This document shows positions 35,101-43,177 of a stretch of 64,000 nucleotides of DNA, one piece after another. The DNA comes from Zoroaster sp. YZ-2022 (taxonomy: Eukaryota; Echinodermata; Asteroidea; Forcipulatida; Zoroasteridae). The DNA is taken from assembly GCA_029582265.1 (NCBI GenBank), contig CM055831.1, positions 29,078,189 through 29,142,188 of the forward strand, read 5' to 3'. The translations under genes and the position numbers were made by a program. How positions within the stretch are numbered: the first letter of the stretch is position 1; each line of letters opens with the position of its first letter. The notes under the pieces were generated by a model. It searched no databases. It had not been told where the DNA came from and was given only the letters and a program-made list of their open reading frames with translations.

Positions 35101-36547
35101 CACACACAAAATTTCAGAAGCTTGTTTTAACAGTAATTTATTAAATGGACAATATTGTCATGATCAACAGGGCATGGAATCGGAGTACTAGTTTTAGAAT
35201 TACTCAGTGACTGAAAATAATTCCCCTATAAGGTCATATTACTGTTAATGCTGCATTAATGAACCAGTAATTTTCAGTCACTGTGTTCATCTTAAACTAA
35301 GACACCGATTCCATGCCCTGTTGAAAGTGTGCTCCGATCGTGAAGATATTGCCCCAACAGTTTAGACATTCTGATTGGATGAGAGCTGCTTATGCGTGTA
35401 TTTTCAAAACCATTTTTAATAGGTTGTTTAAGCCTGGTTGGTGTTGTTTAAGACCGGTAGGTGTTGTTTAAGACCACTTGAGATATTTTAAATATGTCAC
35501 ACACAAGCATCTCTGTCCATCTGGACCCGTAATCTAAGCCAATCAGAGTGTAGAAGTTGATACATTACTCACAGTATGTCATGGGCATGTGCACACTTTA
35601 GAGGCATGCCAAATACATGTACATGCTGTGCATGGGTTAAAGTTTCGGTTTGGTTTCTAAAAGCCACTAAGGGACAAGGGCTAAAGTCATGGTACAGCCA
35701 AGCCTTTGAAAAGCCCGGCCAGGCCCAGGCTTTTCCCGTGCCTACTGGCCTATATAATGAGCTCTGCTTGCCTGGGCTAAGCCCTCCAGAAGCCCAGGTT
35801 ATGTTGATTGGCAGGTACTGTATGGTTACAGGATTAGGACTCACAAAAGACAATTAGGAGGTCAGGTAGCCTAGGCCTGGCCGGGCTTCTCAAAGGCTTG
35901 GCTGTACCAAGACTTTGGCCCTCCTCCCTAAACAAAAATGATAAATGATCACAGTTTTACATGAAACTTAATTGGTGTAAAGTTGATGATGGTATCAAAT
36001 ATCCCTTGAAATCAAGAGGGTTATCATTTTAGGCCAAAAAAGAGTATCCGGTTTCTGGTCTTCACGTGCATCACCTCATCAGACCTGCTCGCTTTTGTGT
36101 TTTAAACAACTTTTTCACATGGGGGTGTGAACTTTTGCTTGAATTGTGAGGGAAATTTGGTCTGGTTCCAGTAATTGCATACACATGTATGCATCACCTC
36201 ACCGATTTTGAAGCCGACCTATGAGCAGAAACTGGAGACTATTTTGGGGGGACCTATGTGAAATGAAGATAACTCAAAATTATAATTCAAAAAGTTTTTG
36301 AATTTTATAATTTTCACCTGTATGTGTATCATGTATCCAGATTTTTAAACAATTTGATATATGTTTTTTCTGAACAGTTCCATGTGAGTCGGGATGGTAT
36401 GATGATGGGGATGCTTGCCGTCCGTGCCCACTTGGCATGTACCAGACACAAGAGGGCAGCATATTCTGCCATACCTGTGAACGAGGACGTACAACTAATG
36501 GAATTGGATCATCTGAGGAGAGTGATTGTATTGTCCCTATTAATTAG
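5903..36547 (+). CDS. SVEP1-like EGF/pentraxin/sushi extracellular matrix protein, 21 exons, 5' incomplete
   Basis: A single spliced gene, reconstructed from splice sites. Exons: 5903-6646, 8441-8602, 9194-9355, 9676-9837, 10261-10470, 17103-17795, 18376-18606, 19389-20257, 22111-22258, 23170-23290, 24590-24723, 25242-25479, 26199-26389, 26567-26764, 27037-27276, 28029-28199, 30103-30306, 31464-31645, 32648-32777, 34714-34917, 36378-36547. All junctions are GT-AG and keep frame, giving about 1,850 codons with a stop at 36545-36547. Domain order: unnamed N-terminal domain, three ephrin-receptor-like Cys-rich modules, 21 EGF modules, pentraxin, two EGF modules, TSP1, sushi-like module, a second copy of the unnamed domain, one ephrin-receptor-like module. 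This resembles the SVEP1 family of large secreted adhesion proteins, but the TSP1 repeat and mirrored ends differ from the vertebrate form. The start is missing: the first visible exon begins inside a codon. Confidence 0.85.
6714..8133. mobile_element. Non-autonomous DNA transposon, CAGGGTTT ends, 5-bp duplication
   Basis: 1420 bp in the first visible intron. The ends are imperfect inverted repeats (CAGGGTTTGACCTTA versus the complement of TTAAGGGAAAACCCTG), flanked by CTATT at 6709-6713 and 8134-8138. A GCGAGT-containing motif recurs inside both ends. No transposase is seen. The interior has a 17-bp repeat (about 7150-7190) and GCCGTNAATGCCC-like segments that may be a nested element. CAGGG ends with a 5-bp duplication suggest a hAT-related group, but that is not proven. 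Confidence 0.65.
7150..7190. repeat. 17-bp tandem repeat, about 2.4 copies
   Basis: Unit ATAGCGGTTACCAGGCA begins at 7150 and 7167, with a partial third copy. Confidence 0.8.
8441..9837 (+). CDS. Exons 2-4: three ephrin-receptor-like Cys-rich modules
   Basis: Three exons of exactly 162 nt each (8441-8602, 9194-9355, 9676-9837), all phase 1-1, each coding one 54-residue module. Each follows the pattern C-x-x-G-x-(F/Y) ... C-x-x-C-x-x-x-x-Y-Q ... C-x-x-C-P-x-G, typical of ephrin-receptor-like / GCC2-GCC3 domains. The equal length and phase show growth by exon duplication. In SVEP1-type proteins these modules stand before the EGF array, as here. Confidence 0.85.
9906..10040. repeat. 32-bp minisatellite, four copies
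   Basis: Copies begin at 9906, 9938, 9970 and 10002, each containing TAATGCATAGGCCACTGGTC and then CTTCACCGGCCA. It lies in the intron after exon 4. Confidence 0.9.
10261..10470 (+). CDS. Exon 5: EGF modules 1-2
   Basis: A 210-nt exon with two EGF modules ([14 protein letters not shown] and [16 protein letters not shown] starts). It ends in phase 1 at a GTAACA donor and joins exon 6 across an intron of 6.6 kb that holds a hAT-like MITE and a LINE. Confidence 0.88.
10932..11979. mobile_element. hAT-like MITE with ATATCG-rich ends and 8-bp target duplication
   Basis: 1048 bp. Left end TAGACTTGGGTGATATCGAT; right end, read in reverse, TAGGCTTGGGCGATGACACG. It is flanked by CTATTGGC (10924-10931) and CTATTGGT (11980-11987), an 8-bp duplication with one mismatch, as hAT transposons make. 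The interior has no transposase. A related one-ended copy starts at 3698. Confidence 0.75.
12925..13052 (-). repeat. 63-bp inverted repeat in the LINE 3' region (tRNA-like words, RNA hairpin)
   Basis: Arms 12925-12987 and 12990-13052 with a 2-base spacer. Read as RNA from the LINE sense strand, 62 of 63 positions pair: 46 Watson-Crick, 16 G-U and one A-C. The arm at 12990-13052 contains GGGATTCGAGCCCGGG on the minus strand, near a tRNA B-box. It could be a tRNA-derived insert that formed a palindrome. Confidence 0.85.
13111..16390 (-). pseudogene. LINE polyprotein remnant: 2A-like, PHD-like zinc finger, endonuclease, reverse transcriptase
   Basis: Coding parts are spread over several frames, so the gene is broken by frameshifts. 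In order: [10 protein letters not shown] (2A-like, 16205-16234) followed by a CGGCNRPV...CEDC...WHQKC zinc finger; endonuclease words ([47 protein letters not shown]) between about 15.9 and 15.2 kb; reverse transcriptase words ([12 protein letters not shown] and [18 protein letters not shown] at 14.6-14.3 kb, DFSKAFD near 14.19 kb, [13 protein letters not shown] and FADDT near 14.0-13.9 kb, FKYLGITVN at the end). Breaks fall near 16.1, 15.5, 15.35, 14.15 and 13.75 kb. Such elements are copied by target-primed reverse transcription; this copy cannot make its own enzyme. Confidence 0.88.
17103..17795 (+). CDS. Exon 6: EGF modules 3-8
   Basis: A 693-nt exon with six consecutive EGF modules. Several carry the calcium-binding type start (DIDEC, NIDEC, DLNEC) together with the C-x-C-x-x-G-(F/Y)-x-G ending. 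Acceptor at 17101-17102, GTAAGT donor at 17796, phase 1-1. Confidence 0.9.
17990..18125 (-). mobile_element. MITE fragment, CAGTGGCGTAGC family
   Basis: On the minus strand it starts CCACTGGTGTAGCCAGGATTTTTAGAG-like and then matches the interior of the 50564-50773 copy (sequence about AAATTTACCGACAC). The left limit is vague because of a C-rich run at 17982-17997. Confidence 0.55.
18376..18606 (+). CDS. Exon 7: EGF modules 9-10
   Basis: A 231-nt exon, phase 1-1, with two EGF modules ([15 protein letters not shown] and [11 protein letters not shown]). The donor is GTTAGT at 18607. The second module is the most divergent EGF of the array. Confidence 0.85.
18720..19085 (-). mobile_element. tRNA-derived SINE, family copy A
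   Basis: Minus-strand copy: a tRNA-like head near 19080-18990 with a B-box (GGGTTCGAATCCCAGC on the minus strand), a body with GCAAGACACTTTACCATAAT, and an AAT-rich end at 18722-18740. It shares head and body with the copies at 48888-49215 and 25895-26160. Confidence 0.75.
19389..20257 (+). CDS. Exon 8: EGF modules 11-18
   Basis: An 869-nt exon with seven full EGF modules and most of an eighth. It is phase 1 at the start and phase 0 at the end. The eighth module is completed by the first residues of exon 9 ([17 protein letters not shown]). Confidence 0.9.
20398..21995 (+). mobile_element. 1.6-kb interspersed repeat with palindromic ends, copy A
   Basis: It starts GGTGTTTGTCCTTTGGACGA (a short hairpin followed by AGCTGTTCCG) and ends in a hairpin CTGTTCCGC...GCGCGGAACAG followed by CTAAT. 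It is shared along its length with 51474-53147 (for example TTCCTGTTGAACCGGAAGTA and TGATGATCGGGTGTATA). No coding capacity. An end hairpin followed by CTAA-T recalls Helitrons, but a 5' TC end was not shown. Confidence 0.65.
21903..21945. repeat. AAT microsatellite and A-run
   Basis: About nine AAT units followed by an A-rich run, just inside the right end of repeat copy A. Confidence 0.9.
22111..24723 (+). CDS. Exons 9-11: EGF modules 18 (end) to 21
   Basis: Exons 22111-22258, 23170-23290 and 24590-24723. Exon 9 finishes EGF 18 and starts EGF 19 (LDICEAEPC); exon 10 holds most of EGF 20 ([10 protein letters not shown]); exon 11 completes it (GDQC) and adds EGF 21 ([10 protein letters not shown]). 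Exon 10 ends in phase 2 before GTAAGT and joins exon 11 as GYT-GDQC. Directly after exon 10 its 3' part and donor are repeated in tandem (see the 117-bp array). Confidence 0.85.
22810..22968. mobile_element. Foldback element, 39-bp perfect arms
   Basis: Left arm 22810-22848 and right arm 22930-22968 are perfect reverse complements; the match extends inward, with mismatches, around TGCTCAGTGCTTTCCGA. Diverged single-arm relatives lie at 10533-10590 and 10758-10805 (TTTTGCCCTACACCGACATG). It sits in the intron between exons 9 and 10. Confidence 0.85.
23221..23890 (+). repeat. 117-bp tandem array: six copies of a partial EGF exon with its donor
   Basis: Copies start at 23221, 23338, 23455, 23572, 23689 and 23806, an exact 117-bp period. 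Each holds the 3' part of exon 10 (CTTGCCTACATGGAAGCAC onward), the GTAAGT donor and 27 more bases ending TTACTTAG. Only the first copy belongs to the complete exon; the other five lie in the following intron. Confidence 0.95.
25242..26764 (+). CDS. Exons 12-14: pentraxin domain
   Basis: Exons 25242-25479, 26199-26389 and 26567-26764 together code about 208 residues of a pentraxin/LamG-type beta sandwich. Diagnostic stretches: [37 protein letters not shown] and [19 protein letters not shown] followed by a cysteine. Pentraxin domains bind ligands such as glycans and phospholipids; the calcium-site residues cannot be judged here. Its place after a long EGF array matches SVEP1. Confidence 0.85.
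25895..26160 (+). mobile_element. tRNA-derived SINE, diverged copy B
   Basis: A plus-strand degraded copy of the SINE at 48888-49215: GGCTGAGTTGTCAGAATAAG, a decayed B-box (GGGTTTGATTCCTAGCC), AGGAGTAAATGGGTGTCTGT, and GAGATGGTTTCAGGAAT near the end. Confidence 0.7.
27037..27276 (+). CDS. Exon 15: EGF modules 22-23
   Basis: A 240-nt exon, phase 1-1, with two EGF modules (VDDCASNPC and [12 protein letters not shown]). They sit behind the pentraxin domain, bridging to the TSP1 repeat. Confidence 0.88.
28029..28199 (+). CDS. Exon 16: thrombospondin type 1 repeat
   Basis: A 171-nt exon coding one TSP1 repeat: [11 protein letters not shown] with the stacked tryptophans, then [15 protein letters not shown]. 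Phase 1-1. Such repeats bind matrix partners. I do not expect one in vertebrate SVEP1, so it may be a lineage feature. Confidence 0.87.
28265..29150. repeat. GT-rich satellite with ~345-bp higher-order unit
   Basis: Blocks of GT dinucleotides (near 28275, 28450, 28797 and 29118) alternate with segments rich in GTGGGGACA/TGTCCCCAC palindromes. The segment at about 28474-28655 recurs at about 28815-28985 (ATTCGTTGTGGGGT, ACACAATGGAACAAT, AGGGATAATAGAACGAA). A related piece lies at about 50430-50550. Confidence 0.75.
29417..29608. mobile_element. Foldback element, 59-bp arms, GAAACGTC core
   Basis: Arms 29417-29475 and 29550-29608 are reverse complements with one mismatch. The 74-bp centre holds CTCCTGAGGACGATCAGAGC and ACTGATGGAAACGTCGAG. 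A similar core lies at 2683-2745 (minus strand), and a related end at about 50050-50090. Confidence 0.8.
30103..30306 (+). CDS. Exon 17: sushi/CCP-like module
   Basis: A 204-nt exon, phase 1-1, coding a module with cysteine and tryptophan spacing near that of sushi domains ([19 protein letters not shown], later YQW and a final PKC). Slightly irregular, so the domain call is probable rather than certain. Confidence 0.7.
31464..34917 (+). CDS. Exons 18-20: second copy of the unnamed domain
   Basis: Exons 31464-31645, 32648-32777 and 34714-34917. No named domain is recognised. The segment around [12 protein letters not shown], then CIQDNSC, then a basic stretch (HTFRRHN) and a beta-like run ([13 protein letters not shown]) parallels exon 1 ([37 protein letters not shown]). 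As at the N terminus, it is followed directly by an ephrin-receptor-like module. Confidence 0.75.
32127..32609 (-). pseudogene. Retrotransposon-like ORF fragment (tentative)
   Basis: A minus-strand open frame of 149 codons in the intron before exon 19. It has an acidic N-terminal part and then a segment around [20 protein letters not shown] and [20 protein letters not shown]. From memory this resembles the region before the reverse transcriptase in some invertebrate LINEs. It lacks any catalytic domain. The resemblance is weak; it could instead be an unrelated chance frame. Confidence 0.4.
33166..34677. mobile_element. Non-autonomous DNA transposon, CAGGGGTCGAAATT ends, 5-bp duplication
   Basis: 1512 bp in the intron between exons 19 and 20. 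Left end CAGGGGTCGAAATTA (33166-33180), right end CAATTTCGACCCCTG (34663-34677), flanked by GACTT at 33161-33165 and 34678-34682. GCTAGCCCGG-type and GGTAGCC motifs stand near the ends. The interior contains a perfect palindrome (33718-33771) and an AATTGATTGATTGATT tail at about 34336-34360, suggesting a retroelement nested inside. Confidence 0.72.
33718..33771. repeat. Perfect 26-bp inverted repeat with 2-base spacer
   Basis: Arms 33718-33743 and 33746-33771 are exact reverse complements around TG. An outer pair (TTTAGTCAAGGC at about 33669 and GCCTTGACTAAA at about 33797) extends the symmetry, so the whole unit spans about 33669-33810. Confidence 0.95.
35165..35323. mobile_element. Foldback MITE (CAACAGGGCATGGAATCGG)
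   Basis: Ends CAACAGGGCATGGAATCGG and CCGATTCCATGCCCTGTTG are reverse complements at 35165 and 35323. The inner bases also pair in part (CAGTGACTGAAAATAA / TTTTCAGTCACTG). A second copy is at about 42270-42414. No target duplication is seen. Confidence 0.8.
35671..35928. mobile_element. Foldback MITE, 60-bp arms
   Basis: Left arm 35671-35730 and right arm 35869-35928 match in reverse complement at 54 of 60 positions (core TGGTACAGCCAAGCCTTTGA). It lies in the last intron of the SVEP1-like gene. Confidence 0.8.
36378..36547 (+). CDS. Exon 21: C-terminal ephrin-receptor-like module and stop
   Basis: Starts at [18 protein letters not shown] in frame with exon 20, has the same C-x-x-C pattern as exons 2-4, and runs to SDCIVPIN and a TAG stop at 36545-36547. 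There is no good donor before the stop. A weak possibility remains that the reading continues in a further exon via an unseen donor. Confidence 0.78.
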
Positions 36548-37371
36548 TCCTACTTGTGGGTAATCAAGTCAAATTTGTTTTAAAGCCTTAGTACAATATT
36601 GTTTATTTCAAAAGATTACCTAAACGTACTTACTTACTTTGTAGCAAACATCCCTTGTCATATCTTTGTCTTGAAGGCTATCAAAATCAGTTTCCCTTTT
36701 TTGACAGAATTTACCTCTGGTACAGGAGAAAAATTTAACATTGTGGGATGCTGTTCTAGAAAATTAATGGATTTTTACAAAAATATAAAATGTAATGCTG
36801 CACAGGCCACAGGGATGCTATTTGAAAACTATATGTTTTGTTGTACTTTTCTGATGTGATGTGATCTGGGAAAACCCATGCTGGAACTTTTTTATTTTAT
36901 ATATCAAATTAATTAGGACACTGTAGTCTTTTCAAAACTGTTTTATGTTTTAAAAATGATTTATGTCTTTTAAAAATGTTCTCATAACTAAGGTGACATA
37001 GAATTAAAAAATTTCGCCCGTGACCACGCCCAAAGCCGGTCGGTAACTGTTATTCCCATTCATAAAAGCCTGGATCGATTTCGTTTTCAAAATGTAAAAA
37101 AAATATGTAATTTTTGATGAATAAAGCCAAATAGAATTCACGTTTTGGAGACACAGTGATCTTCATCTTCATCAATCTGATTGGTTGAAACAGCTGTTGA
37201 ACAGCTGGTGCTGATTTTGATGAGCCAGTCTTTACCATCCGTTATACCCCCACGTGATTACATTTTGTCCAATCAGATTGTCTAAACTGTCTTGGGCATT
37301 TATGAATATTGATTCAAATACAGTAAAGCACAATTGTAGTGAGTTTTAGTATTTGTTTCCAGTATTTTTTC
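36548..37371. other. 3' flank of the SVEP1-like gene, no further gene seen
   Basis: AT-rich DNA up to the second gap. An AATAAA stands near 37120 and could serve as a polyadenylation signal, but it is far from the stop and not conclusive. Confidence 0.4.
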
Positions 37372-37871
37372 NNNNNNNNNNNNNNNNNNNNNNNNNNNNN
37401 NNNNNNNNNNNNNNNNNNNNNNNNNNNNNNNNNNNNNNNNNNNNNNNNNNNNNNNNNNNNNNNNNNNNNNNNNNNNNNNNNNNNNNNNNNNNNNNNNNNN
37501 NNNNNNNNNNNNNNNNNNNNNNNNNNNNNNNNNNNNNNNNNNNNNNNNNNNNNNNNNNNNNNNNNNNNNNNNNNNNNNNNNNNNNNNNNNNNNNNNNNNN
37601 NNNNNNNNNNNNNNNNNNNNNNNNNNNNNNNNNNNNNNNNNNNNNNNNNNNNNNNNNNNNNNNNNNNNNNNNNNNNNNNNNNNNNNNNNNNNNNNNNNNN
37701 NNNNNNNNNNNNNNNNNNNNNNNNNNNNNNNNNNNNNNNNNNNNNNNNNNNNNNNNNNNNNNNNNNNNNNNNNNNNNNNNNNNNNNNNNNNNNNNNNNNN
37801 NNNNNNNNNNNNNNNNNNNNNNNNNNNNNNNNNNNNNNNNNNNNNNNNNNNNNNNNNNNNNNNNNNNNNNN
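37372..37871. other. Assembly gap (500 N)
   Basis: A run of exactly 500 N. Confidence 0.99.
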
Positions 37872-38031
37872 TAAAAATAGTCGCCATACTGGTGAAGCTA
37901 TATTGATGAGAATATTGGCGGAAAATATGAGAGTTCTGGATTAAAATTTCCGTCTTTTATACTTCTACATCATCCTTCGTCGTGCCGCTGGAACAACCAA
38001 TCACCAAAAAGAGTGTGTGGTTGCTCCACAA

Positions 38032-38655
38032 ACAATGCGCAAACATTCAACCAATCAACGACAATGCGCAAACATTCAACCAATCAACGATGTCCATTCT
38101 ATTTTAAAACACGACATACCTTATCTATAAGTATTTTATTTCTATTTTAAGAACCACTTGTGTGGAGGGAGTCACGCGCGCGCCAGGGAATCTTGCATTG
38201 AGGAGGATATATATATGTATATGTATTATGTATTCTCCACCACACAAACTGATTTTGCGCGCGCCCAGACGTGTCTCATTGAGGAGGGAATTGAGGAGGT
38301 CCTCCCTTTTTGTGTATTTTTGTGTGGAGGAGTCACGCGTTTTGCGCGCCCAGACGTGTCTCAACTCAGAGTTTATTTTGTGTAGCAATTATTCTCTCTT
38401 GGGAGGTAGGAGAGGTGGCCCACCACCTCTGGGCCACCTCTCCACCACCTCTCTCCCTCCCCAAAGGGGGAATGATTTGCTGCATCTATACTACTAATAA
38501 GTAACATAAATAAAAATATATATCAAAATATAATCTATAATCTTTCAGCTTTCATACCATATAACTAAATCTACAATTGGTATTCTTAATGAGGAGAAAC
38601 TTACCAACATACGGAGACGTAGTACGGTGTCAATGTAGTACGGTGTCAATCTGGA
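38032..38655. repeat. Short tandem and dispersed repeats
   Basis: A 29-bp unit (ACAATGCGCAAACATTCAAC start) occurs twice from 38032 and 38061. TGTGTGGAGGGAGTCACGCG and TTTTGCGCGC(GC)CCAGACGTG each recur between 38155 and 38370. A 17-bp unit with GTAGTACGGTGTCAAT occurs twice near 38615-38650. Confidence 0.75.
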
Positions 38656-40391
38656 TCCTTCAATCACGAAACGTGTGTGATCAATAGGCGGTGGTTGTAC
38701 GTTTCAAAGAGAAATTTTGATTGGCCAAAAATAGTTATCGTCCAAATGCCGGTGCTTAACATTGACCAATTGCAATGACTTTTGGAACAGTAAAAGGCAA
38801 GGGTTTGCAATGTCAACACCGCGCGAACGGAACGTTTCGCCTCAGCGGTTGCCGAGTTACTGTAGAACACGTAGTATGATTGGTAAGATATTTCCCGACA
38901 CATTTTATGCTCAGCGTACGGGAGTGTATACAGGGAGGAAACGGTTTTCTTTTAAAATTTGACTTAATGCCGAGGACAAATATAATTTTAAAACATACAA
39001 TTTCTATGATAGAATAATATACAAATCAAACTGTCTGAGGGAGAACGCGATCGAAAGTGTTAGCATAAGTGGTTGATCTGTTATGATACAATATTTTCAA
39101 AAAGTGACCTGTCCCTGCACTTCACCTTCTTGTAGTTCGCGCTCATGCGCTGTGTGTGCGGCGCGGTTCTTTAAGTTCCCTGGGAATTCATATGCGACAC
39201 AATCAGGCGATCTTATACAATAATCAGGTGATTTTGTACAATATTATGTACCAGGGACCTATAATTATCATATAGAGCCACCGATCTGTCAATATAATAG
39301 AGACTAGCCCACTGGTATTTTGGTGAAAGAAATTACAGGTGTCTTGTTGGTCAAGGGTGAGGGGCAGGGTAGGGCTGAAAAAGAATCCCCTTTTTGAGTG
39401 GGAATTTTTTTTAGAAGGGGCAGGATTGCGGTTTGTTTCTGCTAGAAAGAACTATTATGTAAATAATTCAAGATTTCAACTTAAGACATGAGCTAATGTG
39501 AAATGACAGTTGATTATAAGATATGAAATATTTTAATAATAATTATAATAAATAACGCTGTTGTATGTCCGCTCTTCCTTTTAAATGAATGTGTAAATTA
39601 GTTTATACATTGTTAATTGTCTAGTTTGGTCCTGTCCTAATCCAGAGTGTCTATTTGTCTACAAGGATTGCAAATCAAATTCGACGGGGATTATGTGAGG
39701 GACATAATTCGTTGATTCATGTTTACCGCCTTTATCTCCCCCAAACAAAGCTGTTTTGCAAATGAACACTTTGATCGATGTCGTCAATATCAGGTTATAG
39801 GGAGAAAAATTAACGTAGAACATTGTAATCGGAGGCAAGGGCTTTTAAAGTGTTCTAAGAATTTTGTCCCTGATTATAGGTGTTGAAAACGTATGCATGT
39901 GATTTCCCCGGATTTAAAGCTGTGCGACTGCGCGGATGTTGTTGTTGTTGTGGGTTTTTTTTTCCAGGCCCAATATTGCACACATGGGCAATATTAAAGG
40001 TATTTGTAAATGAGCTAAGACAGGGAGAATGAGATTCAGGCTCCTTAATTCTGTTCACAATTGTAGTTGCGGTCATCATTTCTGAAAATGCTGAACTACA
40101 GAATGCGATGAGCACACTTTAACCTGTGCTTTTACCCTTTTGTCGCCCCCAGATGCATGTATAATTCACAATATTGAAGCATACACGACCCCTCTGGGTT
40201 GATAAAGCGTCAACATGCAGTGAATTTAACACGAACAGTTATTACCTTGTCATGTCCTGTACTGAAGTAAGCCTAATTGTTGGTGCAAAATTCGATTGTT
40301 AAATGTTTGTATAAATAATGGAAACGAAGGATTGTTTAGTCTACGTTTGAAATTCTGCTGATATTGAGTTTGGAATGTTTTTAAACGAAGG

Positions 40392-40564
40392 CCTAGGGGT
40401 ACACCCCACTAATTAGTGAGAAATTCATGTCATCAAATTTCTCTAAAATACAAAGATGTGAGCCCCATTCATTTGAGGGACGGCGTAAAAATGGTCCAAT
40501 ATCATGACCTGGGGTCCTTGACTTCCAACTTACAGACCAACATATTTTGGGGTGCACCCCTAGG
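40392..40564. mobile_element. Short MITE with CCTAGGGGTRCACCCC ends
   Basis: Ends CCTAGGGGTACACCCC (40392-40407) and GGGGTGCACCCCTAGG (40549-40564) are reverse complements with one mismatch. No target duplication is obvious. Confidence 0.7.
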
Positions 40565-42269
40565 GTATTCGTCAACTGGGGTAGACTCCGTGTGGGCACT
40601 TGATGGCGCTGTCAATTCCATACGGCTCTGTCTTACCGCAGACGGCAATGTACATCATCAAAACACTAAAGAACTAATTATTAATAAAATAAAGTTATTT
40701 CAATGAATAGTTGACCTTAATTGTTATATCGTAATATATGTCACTTTTGCAGGTCAAAATATTGCATGGATGTTTCACGTCCAATATTTATATAAAGTCG
40801 ACAGTGGAAACCAGGGTATACATAGACTCCCAATCAGAACGTTCCGAAGATGAGACTCAGGTGCACCCAATCAAAACTTTACTACGACGGCACTCGGGCA
40901 ATTGGCCCTGTAACCGGTACCAGCGACTAATACGCGTTTGCCAAGATAGCATGGCACATGGACTCAAAAATCCAAGATAAAGGCGTGCATTAAATTATCA
41001 TCATTGATAAGTTGGGTTTATGTTTTCTTGCCGTATTGAAGCAGTCTTATTTGACGTATATGTAGTTATATATGTATAATAGTATAATAGTAGTGCAATA
41101 TGCTATTTGAGGAAAAAGGTCGTAAGGGGGAAAGTAGTTTAAAAAGTCAAAAAATGTTTGTTGCATGAATCGGTAATAATTTTAACGGGCTTTCTTTTGA
41201 TACATACAATAATGATGACGTTATTTAAGCATTGCAGAATTTGTTCCCTGAACAGAAGGTCGTCAGCGCACGCAGATTGCTTTAATACTACCTTCTGTCG
41301 ACAAGATTTTTGTAGAACTGTTTTACTTATTTTTCAATTTGTGTACATGAAGATGTTCGGCTTCAAAAACAAAGTAATTTGAATGCCATTTCTTTTCATA
41401 TATTAAGACACATTGCCTGCAGATGTGAAAATGCATTGATAAATAGTTGTATTCATTCTTAGGTTAAAATTAATTATGAGCCATGTGACGTCACACCCCT
41501 GACGTCCGAGGGAGACAATGGGGCGGTTAGGAACGCGTCCGTTGGGATGGAAATATACCGTCCCAGTATCGGTGTGCTGCACTGTCCAATTTCCCCTAAA
41601 AGGGGCCAATATTTATTAACACAACAGCTATGAATCGGAGTGACAAAGGGGACCCTCAAACCCAACTATTCATATCTCATAGAGGGTTTCATGTACTATA
41701 GCCTGCAGGAGAACTATGCGTCGTAGCAAACGTTACAGTGTACCCATGCACCACAAGTTATACTCGGCTGTGAACCTACTTTAGGGACCATACAGGGATG
41801 TCGCCCCTCACAATGACCGGTGTGAAGGTTGCAGCAACAAACCCTTTCTTCGAACCCGCAAGCTCCAAAAAGGAACCGTACCGCACCACACAATAGCCCC
41901 TCAGTGATCAACACTGCTCACAGCCCAGTCACACTGTAACAGGTGACTTACCTTGCTTGTGCACTGTTCGACTACCAAGTCAAACTGCATCGACACTGCC
42001 ACAGGCGCTGCTTTTATAGCCTTCCTACGCTGCAGCCCTACCGCACGTGACATAGCGCTACCTAATCACTGCACACCGGCAGCGATCACAGCTTTCGGCC
42101 TGTTCCATAACGCAGCAGGGGTGAACTAGTATCCTGTCGCGCCACAGCCACTTCAAAACTGACAGCATTTCAGACGGAATATCTTCTCAGGATGTTTGGT
42201 ATCATTACCGTCTTAATATCAATAATAATCATCAAGGAACAATATCGTCACGATCAGAGCAGCCTCTCT

Positions 42270-42414
42270 GAACAGGGCATGGAATCAGTGTCCTAGTTTA
42301 AGATGAACAAAGTGATTGAAAAATACTGGCTCATGTACTTGCAGCAGCAACGGTAATATCAACTTATGTTTTCATTCAGTGAGTTAACTAGCCCTCGAAT
42401 TCCATGCTCTGTGA
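42270..42414. mobile_element. Second copy of the CAACAGGGCATGG foldback MITE
   Basis: Starts GAACAGGGCATGGAATCAG and ends ATTCCATGCTCTGTGAAT; more diverged than the copy at 35165-35323. Confidence 0.65.
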
Positions 42415-42502
42415 ATCGTCCTTTAGAAAATAATTCTTCTAGTTTCCTTTTGGGTAATTACCAATTTGTATACACCCCTTTGATGCCCAATATAGAGTTT
42501 AT

Positions 42503-42509
<7 letters not shown>

Positions 42510-42560
<51 letters not shown>

Positions 42561-42576
42561 GGACACTAGTTTTACT

Positions 42577-42640
<64 letters not shown>
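42510..42640. repeat. Two TA dinucleotide arrays
   Basis: Long AT/TA runs at about 42513-42556 and 42581-42640, separated by a short unique stretch. Confidence 0.95.
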
Positions 42641-42643
<3 letters not shown>

Positions 42644-43177
42644 TTATCGCTATTGTCCATTACACAGGCTTACCACGCACCGCTCTGCCTATCTGTCTGT
42701 ATTCCTGTTTTTTAGTTCGTTTTGTTCGTTTCATTCCTCTCTGGAATGTTTGCATTTCACCGTGCTTTAGACACCCGTCTGTTTTATAAGCATTTAGAAA
42801 TGTTATTGTCTTTACAAATATTCTTACTCTGTTTAAAAAAAATTTCATGTATAATCCTATATAGAAATAAATATTAAATTTAATTATGTGAGCCTATACA
42901 ATGTAATCTAGGTGCATTCTGATGGTTATAAATAGACCTACTCTCGCAGCATATCAATCAAAAAGCACGGATTAACCCACTGGACCGGTTAAGCTTCTCT
43001 CCATGACTACGTTTTCTACCTCTGTCAAGCGTTTGGCTATTGTCAACCTGAGAAATATTTTCGTTTAAAGTGTTTTCATCTTGGAGAAAACAGGAATAAT
43101 TATGACAAATTTACAAAACATTCCACTTTTTTTATGAAACTTTCAAAGGTTATAATTTAATAATTATTTCTTGAAAA

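Larger units (their letters stand above)
38656..43177. other. Repeat-rich intergenic DNA
   Basis: No gene is supported. Identified pieces: an inverted-repeat MITE at 40392-40564, a second copy of the CAACAGGGCATGG foldback at 42270-42414, and two TA arrays at 42510-42640. Minus-strand open frames at 41403-41914 hold no recognised domain and may be repeat-derived. Confidence 0.5.

Noticed and set aside
37300..37944. Long open frames across the second N run
   Set aside because: Same artefact of the 500-base gap.
41403..41914. Minus-strand frames as a gene
   Set aside because: No domain, no splice structure, and several overlapping frames; probably repeat-derived.
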